Positions 6,308 to 13,728 of a stretch of 23,553 bases of DNA are shown here, one piece after another (positions within the stretch are counted from its first letter, which is position 1; every line of letters begins with the position of its first letter). The position numbers and the translations under genes are program-made. The notes beneath the pieces are model-generated. The model made no database searches, had not been told where the DNA came from, and saw nothing but the letters and a program-made list of their open reading frames with translations. Source of the DNA: a virus; the IMG/VR virus record IMGVR_UViG_3300013104_000073, positions 1 through 23,553 of that record; one strand, written 5' to 3'.

Positions 6308-7873
6308 TCAATATTTTTTAGAATTCCGTTTACGACGGATGATTGTTATTGATTCGGAAGCCTGAACATCAATTTTATTTTTAATAATCATTACTGCACC
6401 TTCTACAGCATCAGGGCCATCCATTGTTTTACTGTTGGGGCCCGCGCTTTTAAATTGAGATTCGAGGCGTTTCATGTGCGGATTGTTTTTTTCATCTTCG
6501 TTTAATATTAAAAGCCCCAACCGATTCAATGGCTCTAATGTGCCTTCTATGCGAAACCATTTGTCCGGCTTATCCCGATCATCTGGAGAAACGGGTAATA
6601 CATATTTTCTCTCTTTTCCCTTTTCGAAGATGAGTGGTAATAATACCTGCTGGTAAAATGGATCTTGCAGGCTATTGTTTTCGATATAAACAAAAGGAAG
6701 CGAATGACCTTTTATAAATTCATAAGAAGTATAGAGCCAATCAATGAAATTTGAATTAGTAGTATTATCCACAAAAGCGCGAAGAATATAAAATTTCATA
6801 TCCTTATAACCAATCGTTATAACGGCTTTGCAACTATTTTGAACACGCGCTTTTAAGGCAGGTTTATCTCTATTTGAGGGAGATGGATCTGCATAGATAA
6901 TAATGAAGGGGAACTCATTAAAAGGTGGACATTTTCCATAAATTATTTCTTTGAAGGCTTTGCCCTGAACAATTGGATTGTTGAAATATTCTTTTTGTCC
7001 GCTTTCGTAACTTATGCTTTCGAGCATGTAATCAATTGCCTCTTCACTATTCTTTTCGGGCCAAACAGAAAAACCATTGCTATCGCGAATGTTTATTAAC
7101 TCAACATCATCCGCATATTCTTCTGCACGGACTGCAATACTATCTTCGGCGATAATATTATTATCAACAAAAATGAAATAAAGGCTGCTGATGTCAACAG
7201 TTGGTATAACAGCCTGTTCCCACCACTCCCACACCTGGTGAAGGCGTTCAGAGTTGCGACATACTTCGTCATCATCCAGATCATCGGCTATAATAATATT
7301 GATGCGCAGCTCTTCATTTTTAGCACCGCGGGGATTTTGCCCGGAGCCCACAGCGCGAAAAGTGCAATTATCTCTTGTTGTGAATTCTCCATGTTCCCAT
7401 TTGCCAGCTCGTTCCTGAACGCCATAATCATTTATGATTCGCTGATTAGCTTCAAGGTTAGCCTGATAAGAATCGAGTAACCGAACTGCATTATCGTTGC
7501 TTTTACTAAGGAGAAGCATATTAATACGCATTTTGCGTGCGAACTTCAAGTAAAATATTTCAAACATTCTTCGCGTACTCTTCGAAAGCCCTCTTGCCCA
7601 TGCGCGCCTTTGATAAAATCTTTGAGTAGCTTTTAAAATACGTTTTGTTGATTCCTTTTGAAATTGTGCCACAGGAGCAAAGCAATATTTTGGAAAATAA
7701 TATTTAAACCAATCTTCCGGATTTGCTTCTAAGTTTTTAATTCTTTTCTTTTTCTCATATTCAGATTCATTAATATCAACGGGCGTGCTATTACGAATGC
7801 TCAGCAAAAAATCTTCCCACTCAAGCAATGCCTGTTTGTTAGACTTATTAGCCGTGACAATCTTTATGCTCAT
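6308..7873 (-). CDS. Terminase large subunit (Mu gp28-like)
   Basis: The 521-aa product is the packaging motor and nuclease that cuts and pumps phage DNA into the prohead. The N-terminal ATPase part has WARGLSKST (92-100) as Walker A, a variant P-loop common in Mu-like terminases, and INIIIADD (191-198) as Walker B ending in DD rather than DE. The RNase H-like nuclease half has IIIYADPS (D329), FVYIENNS (E398) and MDGPDAVEGAV (D485, D488), giving the expected acidic residues. Start ATG overlaps the small-subunit stop by ATGA. Length matches the family. It precedes the 57-aa gene and the gp36-like connector in one operon. Confidence 0.9.
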   Translation of the reverse strand: MSIKIVTANKSNKQALLEWEDFLLSIRNSTPVDINESEYEKKKRIKNLEANPEDWFKYYFPKYCFAPVAQFQKESTKRILKATQRFYQRRAWARGLSKSTRRMFEIFYLKFARKMRINMLLLSKSNDNAVRLLDSYQANLEANQRIINDYGVQERAGKWEHGEFTTRDNCTFRAVGSGQNPRGAKNEELRINIIIADDLDDDEVCRNSERLHQVWEWWEQAVIPTVDISSLYFIFVDNNIIAEDSIAVRAEEYADDVELINIRDSNGFSVWPEKNSEEAIDYMLESISYESGQKEYFNNPIVQGKAFKEIIYGKCPPFNEFPFIIIYADPSPSNRDKPALKARVQNSCKAVITIGYKDMKFYILRAFVDNTTNSNFIDWLYTSYEFIKGHSLPFVYIENNSLQDPFYQQVLLPLIFEKGKERKYVLPVSPDDRDKPDKWFRIEGTLEPLNRLGLLILNEDEKNNPHMKRLESQFKSAGPNSKTMDGPDAVEGAVMIIKNKIDVQASESITIIRRKRNSKKY

Positions 7874-8325
7874 CTTTTAATGCTTACCTGAAGAAATGAA
7901 TTCCACAAATCAGATATTTCCATTACCTGGTCTATGGTGCCAACTTTTTGTAAATGCTTAATAAAGCGGATACCGCTTTCAACGAGATCTGCAATAGATA
8001 AATCAGTTTCCAAATTGCGAATGGAAGCTGTGAGTTTTATTTGAATATCGGCTTCTTTTGTGTTGCCATAACGCTGGCCTTCGTTTTTTTTACGGATGGA
8101 ATTATTCAGCTCTTCCATTTGTTCATAAAGATTATTTAGCACTTCTTCTTTACTTACCAATAATCTTTTCCGGAGATTTTTCCATTGAAATTCATTTACC
8201 CATTTGCTCATAGTTTTTTCAGAAACATTAACCTTTTTAGCGACCACCTTTTGATCGAGTTGCTCGCGGGTAAAAAGAATTTTGGCGAGGTATTGTTTAT
8301 CTGAAATAGTTATTGGAGTAGCCAT
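7870..8325 (-). CDS. Terminase small subunit / gp27-like DNA-binding protein
   Basis: The product is 151 aa from ATG 8325 (MATPITISDKQY); an ATG six codons upstream (8343) is possible but less likely. An N-terminal helix-turn-helix is visible: LFTREQLDQKVVAKKVNVSEKTMSKWV, followed by EFQWKNLRKRL, the layout of small terminases and Mu gp27-like proteins with a synthetic HTH_23-like domain. The rest is helical (EEVLNNLYEQMEELNNSI ... SGIRFIKHLQKVG), suiting oligomerisation. It heads the leftward packaging operon and overlaps the large subunit by ATGA. A -7-like element (GATATTTG) at about 8331-8338 would give a nearly leaderless message. Confidence 0.7.
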   Translation of the reverse strand: MATPITISDKQYLAKILFTREQLDQKVVAKKVNVSEKTMSKWVNEFQWKNLRKRLLVSKEEVLNNLYEQMEELNNSIRKKNEGQRYGNTKEADIQIKLTASIRNLETDLSIADLVESGIRFIKHLQKVGTIDQVMEISDLWNSFLQVSIKR

Positions 8326-8344
8326 AATGCACACAAATATCACG

Positions 8345-8359
8345 AACAGCGAAGCTGTT
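8345..8359. promoter_or_regulatory. Palindrome in the divergent promoter region
   Basis: AACAGC-GAA-GCTGTT is a perfect 6-bp inverted repeat in the 150-bp region between the leftward packaging operon and the rightward capsid operon. It lies just upstream of a leftward -7-like GATATTTG, where an operator or activator site would sit. It could instead be a short host-type repeat. The rest of the region (8360-8475) is AT-rich with several in-phase stops and no clear rightward -7 element. Confidence 0.35.
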
Positions 8360-8475
8360 TTACGAATTGAAAAAGTATGACACTACAATAAATAAAGTAT
8401 GGTAAAGCAATAAATGAATAATGATAAAAACCTTATTTGGAGAGGGTTTCAGAGGATTGCAATTTTACAACATCA

Positions 8476-9465
8476 ATGGACAAATTCAAAAAAATTGATA
8501 AAGAATTTTTACTCACTGATAGCTCTCTTAACAGCTATGGTTACAGGCTCTTGACGGCTGGTTACCTTATGAGTGAGTTTCAAAAAAATCCTATCGGCTA
8601 TTTTTTGCATGCTGATAAAGAGATGACTGACTTCACGCGAAAAGATGGTGTGCTTGTAAAATGGAGTGATTTTAGAAAGGATGGGGATAAAGTATATGCA
8701 AAGCCAAATATCAATTTGAGCCATCCCCGCGGTGAGAGAACTGCTGATGAAATTGAAAATGGTTTTTTAAATGCGGCAAGCTGTGGTCATTTCGTAGTGC
8801 TTGAAATAAGCAATAATGCAGAAGATTATTTGCCTAATCAAAAGGGGCCTTCAGTAAGTAAATGGTACAACAGGGAATGCAGCCTTGTTGATATTCCAGG
8901 TAATTATAATGCCCTGACAGAGTTATTCGATGAAAATGATAATCCTTTAAATCTTAAAAACTTAAATTTTTCAATAATGACAAAATTATTCTTCACGCCT
9001 GAACAAATTACAAAAATGAATTTGAAAGCCGATGCTGACCAGGGAGCAGTTGAAACTGCTTTTAATGATCTTGTTGCAAAAGCGGGCCGTGTAGATGCCG
9101 CAGAAAGCGCAAAGAAAAAAGCTGAGGATGATTTGGCAGAATTGAAAAAGACAACTATGGAAAAAGAAGTGAAAGGCCTTATTGCGAAAGCATTGGATGT
9201 GGATAATAAAATTACCAAAGAATTGGCTGGTAAACTTGAAAAGCAGTTTGAAGGAAAACCGGCAGAATTGAAAGACTTGCTGGATGCGTTGCCGGTCCAT
9301 AAAACTATTACCTCCCAATTGAATGGGGAGCAAGCTGATATTGCTAAAAAGACGTGGGATCAATTGGATAAAGAAGGCAAGCTGGAAGACCTGAAAGCGA
9401 AAGACTTCGATTTATTCAAACAAAAATACAAAGCCCAATTCAACAAAGATTACGCTGGTAAATAA
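8476..9465 (+). CDS. Prohead protease-scaffold fusion
   Basis: ATG 8476 (MDKFKKIDKEFLL) gives 329 aa; an upstream in-frame TTG exists but lacks support. The first ~165 residues read as a Mu gpI/prohead protease-like domain: NPIGYFLHADKE (candidate His), KVYAKPNINLSHPRGER, ENGFLNAASCGHFV (candidate Ser), RECSLVDIPGNYNA. The remaining half is a charged coiled-coil scaffold (VDAAESAKKKAEDDLAELKK, then VKGLIAKAL, KELAGKLEKQFEGK). An internal ATG at 8977 (MTKLFFTPEQ) would yield the scaffold alone, 162 aa, as with nested protease/scaffold genes in Mu and lambda. It immediately precedes the capsid gene. Catalytic residues are by analogy. Confidence 0.7.
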   Translation: MDKFKKIDKEFLLTDSSLNSYGYRLLTAGYLMSEFQKNPIGYFLHADKEMTDFTRKDGVLVKWSDFRKDGDKVYAKPNINLSHPRGERTADEIENGFLNAASCGHFVVLEISNNAEDYLPNQKGPSVSKWYNRECSLVDIPGNYNALTELFDENDNPLNLKNLNFSIMTKLFFTPEQITKMNLKADADQGAVETAFNDLVAKAGRVDAAESAKKKAEDDLAELKKTTMEKEVKGLIAKALDVDNKITKELAGKLEKQFEGKPAELKDLLDALPVHKTITSQLNGEQADIAKKTWDQLDKEGKLEDLKAKDFDLFKQKYKAQFNKDYAGK

Positions 9466-9516
9466 AGACTTTATTCAATACCCTTTAAAACTTTTTTAAA
9501 AGCAAATTAAAATACA

Positions 9517-10599
9517 ATGAAACTTCTCAAATCCGTAACCGCCCTGATTTTTATTGCTCTGATGTCGGTAATAATTTCTACGATTTTTTCTTTCTCTTTT
9601 TATGCCGTGGCGCTTGCACTTATTGCAGCATCATTTATGAAAATGCCTGCTGGCGTTTTTATGGGTGTAACGGTAGAAATCTGGAGTAAAGACATTATTG
9701 ATAACCTTTTTAAGAATAATGATTTTGCAAAGCGTGCATTTTCGGAGGATCAATATGTAATAGGGGGTGCGGTGGTGCATATTCCAACAGCAGGCGCCCC
9801 GGATAAATCATTAAAAAACCTTGCTGTATTTCCGCAAAATGCTGTAAAAAGAGCAGATGATGAGGTAGTTTATCCATTGGATACTTATTATCAAACACCA
9901 AAGTTCGTAGAAAAAGTGGAGCAATATGAATTGAGCTATGATAAACGCCAAAGCATCATGGGAGAACAACAAGCGCAATTGATACAAGATTCAATGGATG
10001 GCCTCTTGTACCGTTGGGGATTGCAGGGGAAGAATATGGACACTCCCATCAATTATGTTTTGCTCGATGGGGAAGCCTCTGCGCAAGATACACTTGCAGG
10101 AGCAGTGGGAAGCAGGCTTACCATGAATAAAAACCCATTCAGTATTGTAAAGAAAAAGATGGATAATGCCAACTTACTGAATGATGGCAGAGTAGCACTT
10201 CTTACTGCAAATCATTATGCACAATTCCTGGATAGCCTTACGGATAATGAGAGGACAAATTTCTACAGAATGGCAGATATGTCAAGAGGAGTAATTGGTA
10301 CATACCTGGGTTTTGAAGTTATCATGCGCAGTTCAGTTCAGCGATGGAGAAATACTGCCGGTGTATGGTCAATAGTGGATGAACAGGCGGATAATTTTGC
10401 TGCAGGTGCCAATGACAGCGCTGCTTCGATCTTTTACCAGCAAATGGCAGTATCAAGGGCAAGAGGTCAAGTGAATGTATTTGACAGCGCAGGCAGACCC
10501 GAATATTATGGTGATATTTTCTCGATGAATATGAGATTAGGAGGCAGGGTAAGGAGAACCACAGGTATTTACGCTGCTATTGAAGACATCGCTGCATAA
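9517..10599 (+). CDS. Major capsid protein with hydrophobic N-terminus
   Basis: The 360-aa product follows the scaffold and precedes a small surface-type protein, the normal place for the capsid gene. The capsid body starts near residue 50: VEIWSKDIIDNLFKNNDFAK, GGAVVHIPTAGA, then TPKFVEKVEQYELSYDKRQS, ALLTANHYAQFLDSL and VIGTYLGFEVIMRSSVQR. The last is the E-loop/P-domain order of HK97-fold capsids in Bacteroidota phages. Unusually, residues 4-45 are two hydrophobic stretches, TALIFIALMSVIISTIFSFS and YAVALALIAASFMKM. They could be a membrane-targeting segment or a delta-like piece removed by the protease. HK97-fold assignment rests on pattern and synteny. Confidence 0.8.
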   Translation: MKLLKSVTALIFIALMSVIISTIFSFSFYAVALALIAASFMKMPAGVFMGVTVEIWSKDIIDNLFKNNDFAKRAFSEDQYVIGGAVVHIPTAGAPDKSLKNLAVFPQNAVKRADDEVVYPLDTYYQTPKFVEKVEQYELSYDKRQSIMGEQQAQLIQDSMDGLLYRWGLQGKNMDTPINYVLLDGEASAQDTLAGAVGSRLTMNKNPFSIVKKKMDNANLLNDGRVALLTANHYAQFLDSLTDNERTNFYRMADMSRGVIGTYLGFEVIMRSSVQRWRNTAGVWSIVDEQADNFAAGANDSAASIFYQQMAVSRARGQVNVFDSAGRPEYYGDIFSMNMRLGGRVRRTTGIYAAIEDIAA

Positions 10600-10635
10600 G
10601 GAATCAACAACATTACTCGATTTTAAAACTTTAAT

Positions 10636-11016
10636 ATGAAAAAATTTATCTCTTTTATTCTTATATCGGCATTCATTATGACTGCCGGTGCGCAAACCAC
10701 AAAGATGTACAGTAAAACGATTACTGCGGCTGATACCACTTCTTTCATTAATGTACCGAGCAGGATCAAATCGTTTACCTATGCGATTACAAAGACAAGC
10801 GGTACCCTTGCTGGGAAAGTTTACCTGGAGGGAAGCATTGTGCAGGGTCAATGGGTAGCACTTGATAGCATTACACTTGCTGATAATACTGTTATGCAAT
10901 CAAAGACTACTCCTATTACCTCTACTGATTATTTAAGTTACCGATATAGATGTACCAATACAAGTTCAGCTACGGCAAATGTAGAGGCAGTATATCTGCG
11001 GCGAACGGATGAATAA
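10636..11016 (+). CDS. Candidate capsid decoration protein with Sec-type leader
   Basis: The 126-aa product starts with a textbook Sec signal, MKKFISFILISAFIM then TAGAQ with a likely cleavage after AQ. The mature part is short, Thr/Ser-rich and beta-stranded (SRIKSFTYAITKT, GKVYLEGSIVQGQWVALD, LSYRYRCTNTSSATANVEAVYL), like a small jelly-roll or Ig-like domain. It sits 37 bp after the capsid gene, where decoration or head-stabilising proteins are usually encoded. The leader is nearly the same as that of the tail fibre at 22770. Function is inferred from position; a secreted accessory protein is the alternative. Confidence 0.55.
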   Translation: MKKFISFILISAFIMTAGAQTTKMYSKTITAADTTSFINVPSRIKSFTYAITKTSGTLAGKVYLEGSIVQGQWVALDSITLADNTVMQSKTTPITSTDYLSYRYRCTNTSSATANVEAVYLRRTDE

Positions 11017-11057
11017 AAGAAAGGCCCGTTTTTTAATCCAACCAGAAAACTTTTGAA

Positions 11058-11498
11058 ATGCAATTTGAATCCATACAAGCAATACTTAATGATTTCATTC
11101 CTCTTGTAGAAGGATTCACTTCTTTACCCAAGTGGGACTTTAAACAATGGAGTTGGGGATATGGAACTGCTGCTGGATTCGACCGGGATAAAAGGCCTAA
11201 AGGTATTATCACCAAAGAGCAAGCACTAAGTGATTCATCGAAGCAATGGTTGAAGGATTTTAATATCCTTTATCCTTTGATTAAAAAATCTCTTAATCCA
11301 TCACAATGGGCAGCATTGCTAAGTTTCAGTTACAATGAAGGAATCGGAAGTGCTGAAAAACTCGTGGATGACATAAATACTAATTCACCCGGCTTGGAAG
11401 CTCATTGGAAAGAGTACGTATATGCGGGAGGAGTGAAAAACGGTGATCTTCTTGCACGAAGAAATAAGGAATGGAAATTATGGTTAGAGAATTTATAA
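11058..11498 (+). CDS. Endolysin, GH24 T4-type lysozyme
   Basis: The 146-aa product cleaves the peptidoglycan glycan backbone. E18 in LVEGF and D27 in KWDF are eight residues apart, matching the catalytic E-x8-D of T4 lysozyme. S32 takes the place of the usual Thr just before WGYGT (33-37). Further family marks are ITKEQALS, NPSQWAALLSFSYNEG and LLARRNKEWKLWL. No signal peptide or anchor is seen, so it should need the holin encoded about 10 kb downstream. It is separated from that lysis cassette by the whole tail module, a split arrangement. Confidence 0.88.
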   Translation: MQFESIQAILNDFIPLVEGFTSLPKWDFKQWSWGYGTAAGFDRDKRPKGIITKEQALSDSSKQWLKDFNILYPLIKKSLNPSQWAALLSFSYNEGIGSAEKLVDDINTNSPGLEAHWKEYVYAGGVKNGDLLARRNKEWKLWLENL

Positions 11499-11501
11499 AA
11501 T

Positions 11502-11573
11502 AGCGCAATAAAATAAAGGTAGCCTGGCAGGTTCATAATCATCAGGCCGGAGGTTCGAATCCTTCTTGCGCAG
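11502..11573 (+). tRNA. Degenerate tRNA-Met(CAT)-like element
   Basis: The 72-nt element has a 7-bp acceptor with a 1-72 mismatch (AGCGCAA with TTGCGCA), U8/A9, a D-loop-like AAAGGTA with the GG pair, an anticodon loop TTCATAA (CAT at 11534-11536) and an excellent T arm (GGAGG, TTCGAAT, CCTTC). The D stem (AAAT/GCCT) pairs poorly and the anticodon stem (GCAGG/TCATC) keeps only three pairs. No CCA is encoded. It is either a decaying phage tRNA or a tRNA-like RNA with another role; it is followed by a terminator. Confidence 0.5.
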
Positions 11574-11598
11574 CAAATTTTATCATGGCGATCAGTTG

Positions 11599-11632
11599 AA
11601 AGGGAGGTGGGGAAGTGAAACCTCCCTTTTTT
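11599..11632 (+). terminator. Strong intrinsic terminator before the tail sheath gene
   Basis: AAAGGGAGGT (11599-11608) and ACCTCCCTTT (11620-11629) pair perfectly over 10 bp with an 11-nt loop, followed by a T-tract. It ends only 14 bp before the sheath ATG and leaves no room for a promoter, so sheath expression needs read-through or antitermination. AACCTCC (11619-11625) is also fully complementary to GGAGGTT (11549-11555) in the T arm of the tRNA-like element. Confidence 0.8.
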
Positions 11633-11646
11633 AAAAAAAAATTATT

Positions 11647-12798
11647 ATGTCTAATCTTCCAAATGTAAGTGTATCATATAGTAATGGCAATCTGCTTGCT
11701 GATGCGAGTGTAATAGATGGCATAGCGGGGATTGCGGGGACAGTAAATACTGCAGGCTTAATTGGTGTGGTTAATATTGTTTACAATCTGAATGATGCAA
11801 TAACTGCGGGCTACACATTACTTGCTGAACCGGATATGTACCGGCACATAAAAGAATTTTATGATGAGATGGCCGGTAATCAGAAACTTTATGTAATGGG
11901 CCTTGCCAATACTATGACTATGGCACAAGCCCTTGACAATACCAATGAAGCAGCCGCTAAGAAACTTACAAAAACTGCAAACGGTGAAGTGAGGCTTTTA
12001 GGATTGTTTCGCAAACCTGATGTGGGATATGCTGCAGGCGCGGATTTTTTTGATAGCGATGTGCAAGCTTCAGTACTTGCCGCAAATACTTTTTGCCAGG
12101 CAAGGCTTGCAGAATTAATTCCATGTCGTGTATTAATTGAAGGAAGAGTAAATGATGATACAAGCATTACCATTTATCAACCAAAAACGTCTGCTGTTGG
12201 TTTTGCAGGAGTTGTATTAGGTGGGAGTGCAAATGATGGATCGGCAAGTGTGGGAACACTTCTTGGAAGGGCTTGTAAATATGCCGCTCACATTAAAGTA
12301 GGAAAAGTGGCCAACGGGCCTCTGGCCATCCAAACTGTTTACATCGGCACAAAACTTTTAAAAGATATTACCGATCTGGATACTCTTCACGGAGATGGGA
12401 TAATTTCTTTTATGCAATACCCTAATAAAGCAGGATTTTATTTCGGTGTTGATCGCATGGCAAGCACGGATGATTACCGGCTTCTCGTTTATGGAAGATT
12501 GGTGGATAAGGCTGCTGTTATTGCCAATGCTGTTTACGTGGAAGAATTGGAAGGTGAAGTGGAAGTGGATGCCAATGGGCTTATAAGTGAAACGGATATT
12601 GAGCATTTGAAGGGTTCAATTACTCAACAGATTAATTTGAACATGAGTGACCAGATAAGTGATTTGACAGTAATAATTGATCCGAACCAGGATATTATTA
12701 CTACGAGCACCCTTGTGGTAAAATTACAGATTACACCTCTCGGATATAAATCGTTCATCGAAGTAGACCTGGGCTTAAATGCGCCAGTAGCTTCTTAA
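11647..12798 (+). CDS. Contractile tail sheath protein (DUF2586-like)
   Basis: The 383-aa product is the contractile sheath subunit around the tail tube. The N-terminus (NLPNVSVSYSNGNLLADASV) and GLIGVVNIVYNLNDAITAGYTLL match the DUF2586 sheath pattern of Bacteroidota phages. The rest includes FYDEMAGNQKLYVMGLANTMTM, PCRVLIEGRV, SVGTLLGRACKYAAHIKVG and a C-terminal DLTVIIDPNQDIITTSTLVVKLQITPLGY segment, the conserved sheath end that forms the interlocking handshake strands. Tube and chaperone genes follow, confirming order. Presence of a sheath makes this a myovirus-type phage. Confidence 0.85.
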   Translation: MSNLPNVSVSYSNGNLLADASVIDGIAGIAGTVNTAGLIGVVNIVYNLNDAITAGYTLLAEPDMYRHIKEFYDEMAGNQKLYVMGLANTMTMAQALDNTNEAAAKKLTKTANGEVRLLGLFRKPDVGYAAGADFFDSDVQASVLAANTFCQARLAELIPCRVLIEGRVNDDTSITIYQPKTSAVGFAGVVLGGSANDGSASVGTLLGRACKYAAHIKVGKVANGPLAIQTVYIGTKLLKDITDLDTLHGDGIISFMQYPNKAGFYFGVDRMASTDDYRLLVYGRLVDKAAVIANAVYVEELEGEVEVDANGLISETDIEHLKGSITQQINLNMSDQISDLTVIIDPNQDIITTSTLVVKLQITPLGYKSFIEVDLGLNAPVAS

Positions 12799-12808
12799 TA
12801 AAAAAAAT

Positions 12809-13246
12809 ATGCCCTTTGAAAGTAAAGAATGCGCATGGGCGCAAACGAAGTTGAAAATACTCACGCGTACCGTTGTAGGCTCGCGCGGTTTCAATTTTAA
12901 ATATGGAATTGAAAAAGAATTATTATATGCCGCCGGCTCCATGCCTATAGGCATACAAGAAGGCAACGAAAAACCGGAAGGGAGTATTAAAATTTTGAAA
13001 TTTGAACTTGACCTGCTTCAAGATGCAGCCCAGATTGCGGGTTACAAGAGCATATTGCATGTACCTCATACAGCTATACTCATTACGTGTTCATTCAAGA
13101 AAGACCCTACAGATACCATTCGTATAATTGAAGCTTTAGGTGTAGGACTTGGTGAATGGGAAGTGGCTATGGAACAGAATGCAAAATTCGCCGAAGTAAC
13201 TATGCCCTGGATAGCGTTGGATATGAATGTACGCAAGGGTTCATAA
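12809..13246 (+). CDS. Tail tube protein
   Basis: The 145-aa product lies directly after the sheath, as in most contractile phages. It starts PFESKECAWAQTKLKILTRTVVGSRGFNF, then KELLYAAGSMPIGIQEGN, EKPEGSIKILKFELD, and ends EWEVAMEQNAKFAEVTMPWIALDMNV. That is the all-beta tube fold with the G-N-x-x-P-x-G loop and the EVxMP strand typical of tube proteins. No membrane segment or signal. It polymerises inside the sheath on the baseplate and its length is set by the tape measure protein. The assignment is from pattern and synteny. Confidence 0.75.
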   Translation: MPFESKECAWAQTKLKILTRTVVGSRGFNFKYGIEKELLYAAGSMPIGIQEGNEKPEGSIKILKFELDLLQDAAQIAGYKSILHVPHTAILITCSFKKDPTDTIRIIEALGVGLGEWEVAMEQNAKFAEVTMPWIALDMNVRKGS

Positions 13247-13249
13247 TCC

Positions 13250-13299
13250 TTCGACGAGCTCAGGATGACAAAAATTCGAGAAGTTCAGGATGACAAAAA
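13250..13299 (+). repeat. Two tandem 25-bp copies of a dispersed-type repeat
   Basis: Copies at 13250-13274 and 13275-13299 share the frame TTCGAnnAGnTCAGGATGAC plus five A residues; they differ at three places (CG/GA, and C/T). The core resembles TTCGACAAGCTCAGGATGACA-type intergenic repeats scattered in some bacterial genomes, so this may be a host element in the tail operon. It fills the 62-bp gap between tube and chaperone genes. Confidence 0.6.
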
Positions 13300-13308
13300 A
13301 TAACAACT

Positions 13309-13728
13309 ATGATAAGAAATGATGCAACCAAAGGCAGTTCTTTAAAAGACATCAAAGAACGCGATAAACAAAATAAGGAGCAAGAGCTTCGTGATAAATG
13401 TAACGCCCTGGCCAATGAAAGATGGGGAGAGGATAAAGTAAAGAAGATGAGCAATGAACATAAAGGGCTCTTTTTTTTACCGGTAATGGATGATGCGGGC
13501 AACATTGAAAAAATAGCATTGATGAAACCCATAGACAGAAATGTACTAAGCTATGCAACTACTAAAATAACCGATGAAGGCTTATATGCTTTTTTGGAAG
13601 CAGCGATGAGGGAATGCTTTATTGATGGCGACCCTGAGATACTTGATGATGATGAATATTTTATTCCTGCAGCTAACTCCTTCAATAAAATACTCGAAGG
13701 TAAAAAAGCATCTCTGCTAAAAAGATAA
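13309..13728 (+). CDS. Tail assembly chaperone, short form (G-like)
   Basis: The 139-aa product lies between tube and tape measure, where nearly all long-tailed phages keep the tape-measure chaperones. It opens with a strongly charged helix (DIKERDKQNKEQELRDKCNALANERWGEDKVKKM). A domain follows with GLFFLPVMDDAGNIEKIALMKPIDRNVLSYATTK and an acidic DDDEYF stretch near the end. It ends EGKKASLLKR. The stop is crossed by a -1 open frame that runs exactly to the tape measure start, the hallmark of the G/GT system. Function by synteny; sequence alone does not name a family. Confidence 0.7.
   Translation: MIRNDATKGSSLKDIKERDKQNKEQELRDKCNALANERWGEDKVKKMSNEHKGLFFLPVMDDAGNIEKIALMKPIDRNVLSYATTKITDEGLYAFLEAAMRECFIDGDPEILDDDEYFIPAANSFNKILEGKKASLLKR

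Noticed and set aside
8904-9363. Minus-strand frames over the protease-scaffold gene
   Set aside because: Phe/Ser-rich translations antisense to a Lys/Glu-rich coiled coil are typical artefacts.
11002-11037. AACGG/CCGTT plus T-tract after the decoration gene as a terminator
   Set aside because: The stem is only 5 bp with a loop of about 20 nt, too weak to support.
13702-13708. AAAAAAG heptamer as the chaperone slip site
   Set aside because: In the gene's frame it reads T AAA AAA G, so the tandem slip needed for A AAA AAG is out of phase; the AAA at 13720-13722 fits better.
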